In this document: positions 7,225 through 11,896 of the stretch, one piece after another
Position numbering within the stretch: position 1 is the first letter of the stretch
How the letters are laid out: every line of letters begins with the position of its first letter
Assembly (NCBI GenBank): GCA_950071955.1
Contig: CATMOC010000059.1
Coordinates: 1-11,896, forward strand
Direction: 5' to 3'
From: an uncultured Mesorhizobium sp.
GTDB lineage: Bacteria; Pseudomonadota; Alphaproteobacteria; Rhizobiales; Rhizobiaceae
DNA: 11,896 nucleotides
Translations under genes and position numbers: made by a program
Notes under the pieces: generated by a model
Seen by the model: only the letters and a program-made list of their open reading frames with translations
The model's database searches: none
Told to the model about the DNA's origin: nothing

Positions 7225-8261
7225 CTGATCGTAGCGATATCGCGCGGCAGGCCGTCATCGCCGCCGCCTGCATCGTGGCGCTGGTCGTCGGCGCGATCCT
7301 GCTCGCGGGGGCCAATCCGCTCTCGGTGGCGATCGGGATCGGCGAACGCGCGCTGTTCACCCGGTCGGGTTTCCTGGAGGCGGTCCTGCGCAGCATCCCG
7401 CTGACCATTCTTGGCCTCGGGATCGCCCTCGCCTTCAGAGCCCGCGTCTTCAACATCGGCATGGACGGGCAACTGATTGCCGGCAGCGTGGTGGCGATGG
7501 CGCTCGCGCCGCTCGTCCCGCTCGACGCGTTCGGCCTGCTGCTCCTGCTGTCGGGCGGGATCGTCGGCGGCGCGGCCTGGGGCGGCATAGCGGGGGTCAT
7601 CAAGGGACGCTTCGGCGGCAACGAAATCATCGCGACGATCATGCTCAACTACGTCGCGCTGCAGATCCTGTCCTGGCTGGTGCGCGGGCCGATGCAGGAA
7701 ACGATGCGCATCATACCGCGTTCGGACCCGCTCGACGCGGCGCTGCGGCTGCCAATCCTGTTTGAGGCAACGCGCATTCATGCAGGCCTTCTGATTGCCC
7801 TTGCCGCCGTCGTCGCCGTTGCCATCCTGGCACGGCGGTCCCGCTACGGCTTCAAGCTCGCCGTCGTCGGCGCCAATGCGCATGCGGCCCGCTATGCCGG
7901 CATCGATCCGCGCTGGATCGCGGGCAGCGTGCTGACCCTGTCCGGCGCGCTGGCGGGCCTCGCCGGCGCGGTCGAGATCACGGGGATCTACGGTCGCCTG
8001 CAGGAAGGCTTCGCACCCGGCTTCGGGATCACCGCCATCGCGGTGGCTCTGGTGGCTAGGCTCAATCCCCTCCTGGTACCGGTCTCGGCCCTCGGCTTCT
8101 CGCTCCTCTATGCCGGTCTCGGCACGCTGGCGCGAAACGGGGTCGTGCCGTTCCCGATCATCAACATCCTCGAAGGCGCGATCATCTTCGTGTTCCTGGC
8201 GGGCAGCGTCTACGTCGCGCACCGGGCGAAGCGAGGGCAGGCGGAGACGGCCGATGGATGA
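7221..8261 (+). CDS. ABC transporter permease, BPD_transp_2 type (first)
   Basis: This inner-membrane channel subunit of the BMP-type importer is 346 residues long and strongly hydrophobic. It starts with a membrane segment around residues 10-30 and has several more after that. The conserved FNIGMDGQLIAGS motif (77-84 and following) marks nucleoside/sugar-type permeases, as does the GGNEIIATIMLNYVA segment further on. The ATG overlaps the ATPase stop (ATGA) and its end overlaps the second permease by 8 bases, so three transporter genes are translationally coupled. It is the longer of the two permeases, as is usual for this pair. It probably pairs with the second permease as a heterodimer. No defect is seen. 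Confidence 0.9.
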   Translation: MTDRSDIARQAVIAAACIVALVVGAILLAGANPLSVAIGIGERALFTRSGFLEAVLRSIPLTILGLGIALAFRARVFNIGMDGQLIAGSVVAMALAPLVPLDAFGLLLLLSGGIVGGAAWGGIAGVIKGRFGGNEIIATIMLNYVALQILSWLVRGPMQETMRIIPRSDPLDAALRLPILFEATRIHAGLLIALAAVVAVAILARRSRYGFKLAVVGANAHAARYAGIDPRWIAGSVLTLSGALAGLAGAVEITGIYGRLQEGFAPGFGITAIAVALVARLNPLLVPVSALGFSLLYAGLGTLARNGVVPFPIINILEGAIIFVFLAGSVYVAHRAKRGQAETADG

Positions 8262-9183
8262 GGCGCTTTTCCTGAGCGGCCTGCTGGCGGCGGGCATCCG
8301 GCTCGCCACACCGATCGCGCTCGCGGCGATCGGCGAGACGATCTCCCAGCGTGCGGGTGTCATCAACGTCGGCATCGAGGGCATCATGCTGGTCGGCGCC
8401 TTCGTCGCCGTCCTCGTGACCGTCTCCTCCGGCAGCCCCTGGGCCGGCTTGGCGGCGGCCATCCTGTCCGGGGCGGCGATGGGCGCGATCCACGCCGTCT
8501 TCACAGTGCGGCTGAAGGCGGAGCAGATCGTCAGCGGCATCGCGCTGCTGTTCCTGGGCATCGGCCTGTCGGGCTACGGCTTCCGCCTGACGCTCGCGCA
8601 GGGCGGCACCGCGGTGCAGGTGCCGGGCTTCCGCGAACTCGACCTCTTCGGTCTCGCCGGCGTGCCGATCGTCGGGCCGATCCTGTTCGGCCAGCATGCC
8701 CTCATCTATCTCGCGGTGATCGGCGCCGCCCTGCTCGCCTTCATGCTCTCGTCGACCCGCCTCGGGCTGATGATTAAGGCCGCCGGCGACTATCCGCAGG
8801 CGCTGGACGCGGCCGGCGGCGCCGTCGATCGCGTGCGCTTTCTCTGCGTCATGGCGAGCGGCGCCTTCGCCGCAGCCGGCGGCGCCTTCCTCTCCACGGC
8901 GCAGCTGTGGGGCTTCGTCGAGAACATGACGGCCGGACGCGGCTTCCTCGCCATCTCCTGCGTCGTGTTCGCCCGCTGGAACCCGCTCGGGGCGATCGTC
9001 GCTGCGCTCGGCTTCGGCATCGCCGACGCGCTGCAGATCCGAATGCAGGCCGGCTATCCCGGAGTACCCTACCAGTTCTTCGTCATCGCGCCCTATGTGG
9101 TGGCGATCGTGTCGCTGGCATTGGCGTCGCGCGGCAGCCGAATGCCAGCAGCGTTGGGAACGGCGTTTTCACCTCAACGGTAA
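8254..9183 (+). CDS. ABC transporter permease, BPD_transp_2 type (second)
   Basis: This second inner-membrane permease of the importer has 309 residues. It carries the family motif INVGIEGIMLVGAF (37-50), equivalent to FNIGMDGQ in its partner, and alternating hydrophobic segments up to about residue 290. The start at 8254 overlaps the previous stop by 8 bases and is preceded by GGAG at 8243-8246. The same frame is open further upstream, but that stretch translates into Arg/Ser-rich sequence out of frame with the first permease, so it is not used. This is the last gene of the plus-strand train. The last residues (AALGTAFSPQR) look unremarkable, and a strong inverted repeat follows 25 bases after the stop. 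Confidence 0.9.
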   Translation: MDEALFLSGLLAAGIRLATPIALAAIGETISQRAGVINVGIEGIMLVGAFVAVLVTVSSGSPWAGLAAAILSGAAMGAIHAVFTVRLKAEQIVSGIALLFLGIGLSGYGFRLTLAQGGTAVQVPGFRELDLFGLAGVPIVGPILFGQHALIYLAVIGAALLAFMLSSTRLGLMIKAAGDYPQALDAAGGAVDRVRFLCVMASGAFAAAGGAFLSTAQLWGFVENMTAGRGFLAISCVVFARWNPLGAIVAALGFGIADALQIRMQAGYPGVPYQFFVIAPYVVAIVSLALASRGSRMPAALGTAFSPQR

Positions 9184-9207
9184 GGGTATCAACCCGCTCC
9201 AGGCAGG

Positions 9208-9246
9208 TTGAGAGATAAACTGCAAATGGCAGTCTTGCGCTCTCAA
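9208..9246. repeat. Nested inverted repeat after the importer operon
   Basis: An outer perfect 7-base arm pair, TTGAGAG (9208-9214) and CTCTCAA (9240-9246), encloses an inner perfect pair ACTGC (9219-9223) and GCAGT (9229-9233). RNA could fold into a two-step hairpin with a 5-base loop. It starts 25 bases past the permease stop, so it may end or stabilise the operon transcript. There is no clear T run directly after it, so an intrinsic terminator is not proven. It could also be part of a small dispersed repeat or mobile-element remnant. Confidence 0.5.
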
Positions 9247-9258
9247 AACTGTCGTTTA

Positions 9259-9270
9259 GCCCGAAAGGGC
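9259..9270. repeat. Short GNRA-type hairpin next to the nested repeat
   Basis: GCCC-GAAA-GGGC is a perfect 4-base stem with a GAAA loop, flanked more loosely by AACT (9247-9250) and AGTT (9271-9274). With the nested repeat just upstream it makes a compact structured block of about 65 bases. Its function is unknown. Confidence 0.35.
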
Positions 9271-9274
9271 AGTT

Positions 9275-9537
9275 GCCTGGAAGCCGACGGTCCCGAGATG
9301 TCAAGATTGGAAGCGAACTTTGCCACACAACCCGCGGCGCTCCCATATGCTTCTGCGGGGTCGACGTACTCAAAATTTCGCCGGCACTCCGCTGGCGCGG
9401 TCCCCCTACTTAATTGCCATCATCTGGCTTTGAACTGGGACAGATCCCGTGCGTCTTGGGGACGGATTTTCCCAACAATTAGACCAGGAACACCGGTTCG
9501 CCGCACCATCAACCGCGTGGCGTGCTTCGAGATCTGC
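9275..9537. other. Intergenic region between converging operons, no gene seen
   Basis: No coding sequence is supported here on either strand: open frames exist, but they lack recognisable motifs, ribosome sites and the G+C pattern of the neighbours. By eye the base composition is less G+C-rich than in either operon. It lies between the structured repeats and the decayed FAH gene, and probably contains further remnants. Confidence 0.4.
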
Positions 9538-9770
9538 TCATCCGGCCTTGACCATCTTCTGGTCGATGCCGCCAAACAGCGGTGTGCCGTCGGGCAGCTT
9601 GGCTTCCCTCTGCACCCTGTCTCCGAAGCGCATCAAGCCGGTGCTTGCTTCGCCGTCGTCGATCATCTCGATGCCCGGCCGCTCGGCGATGCAAGAGGAT
9701 CCGGCCTCCCGGCAGTTTTCGTTTGAAACGGTCCCCGAACCTACTACCGTTCCTGCCAAGAGGTCGCACA
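9538..9770 (-). pseudogene. C-terminal remnant of a fumarylacetoacetate hydrolase family gene
   Basis: This is the end of an FAH-family hydrolase, a family that cleaves C-C bonds of beta-diketo acids such as fumarylacetoacetate, fumarylpyruvate or acylpyruvates. About 75 codons read as clear family sequence: LLAGTVVGSGTVSN, then AGSSCIAERPGIEMIDDG, then MRFGDRVQ and FGGIDQ before the TGA. Family proteins are normally about 220-330 residues or more, so most of the protein, including the metal-binding part, is missing. The same frame continues upstream to 10059 but its translation is Arg/Ser/Gly-rich, without FAH similarity, and it runs antisense-free through the end of the GST gene in another frame. 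It follows the GST gene in the same direction, so it was probably the last gene of that operon. No functional product is expected. Confidence 0.78.
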
Positions 9771-9848
9771 AGTAGGCAGCGCCTCGGTCGCATCCAGAAG
9801 CGCTCCTGCCGCCTGCTCCCGCACTCCGACAATTTCTATTGGCATCAT
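9744..9848 (-). CDS. Short ORF with strong ribosome site, possible start of the decayed gene
   Basis: A 34-codon reading frame starts at tandem ATG codons (MMPIEIVGVREQAAG) and stops at 9744, inside the FAH remnant but in another frame. A near-perfect GGAGG lies 7 bases upstream. The start looks genuine, and the product seems to be the N-terminus of a real protein that I cannot assign. A frame slip near 9770-9780 would join it to the FAH sequence, so it may be the true 5' end of an internally deleted FAH-type gene, or an unrelated gene start fused by a deletion. It is unlikely to make a useful product as it stands. Confidence 0.35.
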   Translation of the reverse strand: MMPIEIVGVREQAAGALLDATEALPTCATSWQER

Positions 9849-9855
9849 CCCGTCT

Positions 9856-9860
9856 CCTCC
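9856..9860 (-). promoter_or_regulatory. Strong ribosome binding site before the 34-codon ORF
   Basis: The minus strand reads GGAGG followed by AGACGGG and then ATG at 9848. It is one of the best Shine-Dalgarno matches in the window, yet it leads into a frame that stops after 34 codons. This implies a once-translated gene here. Confidence 0.45.
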
Positions 9861-9916
9861 GATGGCGTTCCGAATCGGCGCCGCCAACGCCGACCATCGT
9901 CCGGGCTCGGCAGACC

Positions 9917-10645
9917 TCAGATATGCGCGCCAAGATCCCGTGATCCGGGCATGTAGGCGACATCGAAGTTTGGCCGTGCCTTGATCCGCTCGTACCAGTC
10001 CGCCACCCTTGGTAGGCGATCCCACAGGTTTGCGCGTCCGCAATCCTCGAGGCGGACAACCGTCGGGGTCATGTTCACGTCCGCGATGGAGTACTCATCT
10101 CCCGCTATGAACCGTGTGCGCTCGAGTGCGCTCTCCATTCTCCCGAGCGCCTGGGATAGCCGGTCGAGCGACTCGTCGATCTCCTGACTGGAGAAGCCGG
10201 TACGGCCCATCTTCCGATAGAAGTGTTTTCGAAGCGGCAGGCGCTCCGTGTAGTCCCAGAACTCCTTCTCGGTCATCTTGGACCAGATCGGCACGAAGAA
10301 GGTGTTGAACGAGATCGGCCTAATCGATGGCGTCGGCACCTCGTCTATGTACTGACGCCACGCGCGCATATGGGCGAGCGGCTTGTGATCCTTCGGCCTG
10401 ACCGGATGCTCGGGAAAAACCTCGTCGAGATACTCCGTGATGACGCTGCTCTCGATGATGGGATCATCGTCATGGAGAAGTGTCGGCACAACCCCGTTGG
10501 GGTTAAGCCTGAGGTATTCCGGTGTCAGGTGTTCTCCCTTGCCAAAATTGATGGATTTCCCCTCCCATTCCAGCTGCTTTTCGGCGAGCACAAGCCGAAC
10601 CTTCTGGCTGCAGGTCGAAATAGGTGCGTGGTAGAGAAACAGCAT
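9917..10645 (-). CDS. Glutathione S-transferase family protein
   Basis: This soluble GST has 242 residues. Residues 1-80 form the thioredoxin-like domain: YHAPISTCSQKVRLVL holds the possible catalytic Ser10/Cys12/Ser13, NPNGVVPTL holds the cis-proline P54, and ESSVITEYLDEVFP (from E65) holds the glutathione gamma-glutamyl site. Residues from about 90 on form the helical domain, with FIAGDEYSIADVNMTP as the conserved N-capping box. AAGGAA (10653-10658, minus strand) sits 7 bases before the ATG. It lies 52 bases after the MBL gene and before the FAH remnant. GST next to an FAH hydrolase is the layout of maleylacetoacetate or maleylpyruvate isomerase pathways. The ESxVIxEYLDEVFP pattern also recalls beta-etherase-like GSTs, so the reaction stays open. 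Confidence 0.88.
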   Translation of the reverse strand: MLFLYHAPISTCSQKVRLVLAEKQLEWEGKSINFGKGEHLTPEYLRLNPNGVVPTLLHDDDPIIESSVITEYLDEVFPEHPVRPKDHKPLAHMRAWRQYIDEVPTPSIRPISFNTFFVPIWSKMTEKEFWDYTERLPLRKHFYRKMGRTGFSSQEIDESLDRLSQALGRMESALERTRFIAGDEYSIADVNMTPTVVRLEDCGRANLWDRLPRVADWYERIKARPNFDVAYMPGSRDLGAHI

Positions 10646-10697
10646 TCGGACATTCCTTGGGTGAGGCCTTCAACGAGATCGAATGGTCCAGTTTCGC

Positions 10698-11720
10698 CTA
10701 GGGTTGGTCGGTGCCGTGCGTCAGTCCGCAGGCCTTGCAATAGGCTTCGTGGACCGGTCCGCGTCCGAGATGATGGCGAAAGCCCTTCATCTCGGCAAAG
10801 TAGGGAATCGGCGCCCGCACCGGGCGCTCCGGCGCTTGGCCGAAATCATCGAACAGTGTCTGGATCGTGACGACGACGCGCTCCGCATCGTTCCAGTCGC
10901 GATACTCGCCGAGATCGATCTTGTAGGCCGCTTCCAGGTAGTCCATGCCTTGCTCCCAGAGCGGACGCGACTTGTCGGTCACGTATTGGAGATAGTCGCG
11001 CATCGTTCGCACGTCCTCCTGGGTCGAGATGGGGCCGTGGCCGGCGACGATCGTCTCCACGTCCATGTCGAGCACCATGTCGCAGACCCGGATCCAGCGA
11101 TCCCCCGGGCCGTACCAGGCGATCGGCGTGCCTTCGGTGAACAGGATATCGCCAGTGTAGATCACCTTGTCGTCGGGCACGTAGATCAGCGCGTCGCCGA
11201 GCGAATGCGACGGGCCGACCTCGATCAGTTGCACCTTCTTGGAGCCCACCATGATGTCGAGGGTGCCCGAGAAGGTCTCCGTCGGAGGGGTCAGCTCGAT
11301 GCCGGAGAAGTCGAATGGGCGGAAGCACTCCTTCATGAACACGCCGGCGCTGCCGAACTGGTCGGCATTGGTGACGATCTGCTGCACCACCGCCGGGTCG
11401 AACCGGGCGAAATCGTCGACCGTGCCCTGCGTGGCGATGATGCGCGCGCCCTCGACAAGCTGGTTGCCGAACGTGTGGTCCCCGTCGGCATGCGTGTTGA
11501 CCAGCACGCCGATCTCCTTCGCAGCCGGGATCGAGGCGCGGTAGGCGGCGAGCATCTCGGCCGTTAGTTTGAGGTCGAACAGCGTGTCGACCATCAGGGT
11601 CGCATCGCCGTCGACGATCAGGCCCGCGTTCGACCAGCCCCAGCTGCCGTCCGGCAGGAGATAGGCATAGCAGCCGTTGCCGAGGTCGTGCATGCCCTTG
11701 GTGTATTGCCACTTTGCCAT
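10698..11720 (-). CDS. MBL-fold metallo-hydrolase
   Basis: This metallo-beta-lactamase-fold hydrolase has 340 residues, about 240 of them in the MBL domain. Metal ligands are visible: THADGDH gives H77, D79, D81 and H82; H172 lies in GPSHSLGD; D191 in YTGDILF; and H228 in AGHGP. The N-terminal YAYLLPDGSWGWSNAGLIVDG and VDTLFD stretches are the usual first strands of the fold. The C-terminal 110 residues add a helical tail ending in a CKAC pair (C328/C331), which could bind metal or be incidental. The start at 11720 is preferred over an ATG at 11765 because of AGGGAG 7 bases upstream and because the longer form would overlap the TRAP gene. The substrate is unknown; the family includes thioesterases, lactonases and sulfur-carbon hydrolases. 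Confidence 0.88.
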   Translation of the reverse strand: MAKWQYTKGMHDLGNGCYAYLLPDGSWGWSNAGLIVDGDATLMVDTLFDLKLTAEMLAAYRASIPAAKEIGVLVNTHADGDHTFGNQLVEGARIIATQGTVDDFARFDPAVVQQIVTNADQFGSAGVFMKECFRPFDFSGIELTPPTETFSGTLDIMVGSKKVQLIEVGPSHSLGDALIYVPDDKVIYTGDILFTEGTPIAWYGPGDRWIRVCDMVLDMDVETIVAGHGPISTQEDVRTMRDYLQYVTDKSRPLWEQGMDYLEAAYKIDLGEYRDWNDAERVVVTIQTLFDDFGQAPERPVRAPIPYFAEMKGFRHHLGRGPVHEAYCKACGLTHGTDQP

Positions 11721-11727
11721 CGGGTAA

Positions 11728-11733
11728 CTCCCT
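11728..11733 (-). promoter_or_regulatory. Ribosome binding site setting the MBL hydrolase start
   Basis: The minus strand reads AGGGAG, 7 bases before ATG 11720. It selects this start over the in-frame ATG at 11765, which lies inside the coding end of the TRAP permease gene. Confidence 0.6.
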
Positions 11734-11740
11734 GAAAAGA

Positions 11741-11896
11741 CTAGACGAGCACCGTGGCGAGCCACGGGAAGAGGAAGACGAGAACGAGGACGAAGAGCAT
11801 CATGGCGGCGAAAGGTGAGGCACCGGCGAAGATGTCGCCGAGCGTGACCGTGCTGTCGGGCCCCAGCGTCGCCTTCACCACGAAGACGGCGATGCC
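11741..11896 (-). CDS. dctM: TRAP transporter large permease, C-terminal end (partial)
   Basis: These are the last 51 residues of a DctM-type large membrane subunit of a tripartite ATP-independent periplasmic (TRAP) transporter, which uses an ion gradient to import organic acids and similar solutes. Visible features are FVVKATLGPDSTVTLGDIF, a loop typical of the family before the last helix, then the hydrophobic segment MMLFVLVLVFLFPWLATVLV up to the stop. The gene continues beyond the right edge and would normally be about 420-640 residues. Its stop is 20 bases before the MBL start, so it is probably the upstream gene of the same operon. The identification rests on this short segment alone, which is characteristic but small. 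Confidence 0.72.
   Translation of the reverse strand, partial: GIAVFVVKATLGPDSTVTLGDIFAGASPFAAMMLFVLVLVFLFPWLATVLV

Noticed and set aside
6924..8561. Long minus-strand open frame opposite the ATPase and permeases
   Set aside because: It has the same character: low complexity, rich in Arg, Asp and Gln, with no domain recognised.
10683..11567. Plus-strand open frame opposite the MBL hydrolase
   Set aside because: The minus strand carries all MBL metal motifs; the plus frame is a His/Arg/Val-rich shadow.
1..11896. CRISPR arrays, tRNA or rRNA genes, transposase genes
   Set aside because: No regularly spaced repeats, cloverleaf sequence or recognisable transposase motifs were found on either strand.

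Overview
The window is G+C-rich, densely packed bacterial DNA. Its codon use, tight operons and gene families (BMP-type ABC importer, TRAP transporter, HyuA/HyuB) suggest an alphaproteobacterium of the Rhizobiales type. That assignment is inference, because no rRNA, tRNA or taxonomic marker is present.

Bases 1-210 hold no gene I can recognise. From about base 211 to 9183 there is one long plus-strand gene train with gaps of 0-41 bases and several overlaps: a 5'-truncated hydantoinase/oxoprolinase A subunit, an intact B subunit, a small acetone-carboxylase-gamma-like zinc-ribbon protein, an XRE/cupin regulator, an isochorismatase-fold (RutB-like) cysteine amidohydrolase, and a complete BMP-family ABC importer (periplasmic binding protein, double ATPase, two permeases). 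Read together, this looks like an uptake and catabolic unit for a small nitrogenous ring compound (cyclic ureide, imide or lactam, possibly nucleobase-derived). The importer would bring it in, the ATP-dependent HyuA/HyuB/gamma complex would open or carboxylate it, and the cysteine hydrolase would remove a carbamoyl or amide group. The substrate is not determined by the sequence. The A subunit lacks roughly its N-terminal half, including the ATPase region, so the first enzyme may be dead here unless another copy supplies it.

Bases 9184-9537 are non-coding as far as I can see, with a nested inverted repeat just after the last permease. It is followed on the minus strand by the C-terminal remnant of a fumarylacetoacetate hydrolase (FAH) family gene.

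From 9917 to the right edge the minus strand carries a second catabolic operon, transcribed toward the first: the end of a TRAP transporter large permease (cut by the window edge), an MBL-fold metallohydrolase, a glutathione S-transferase family protein, and then the FAH remnant. TRAP transporter, hydrolase, GST and FAH hydrolase together suggest breakdown of an organic acid or aromatic compound. The two operons converge on the 9184-9770 region, which carries the clearest gene decay.
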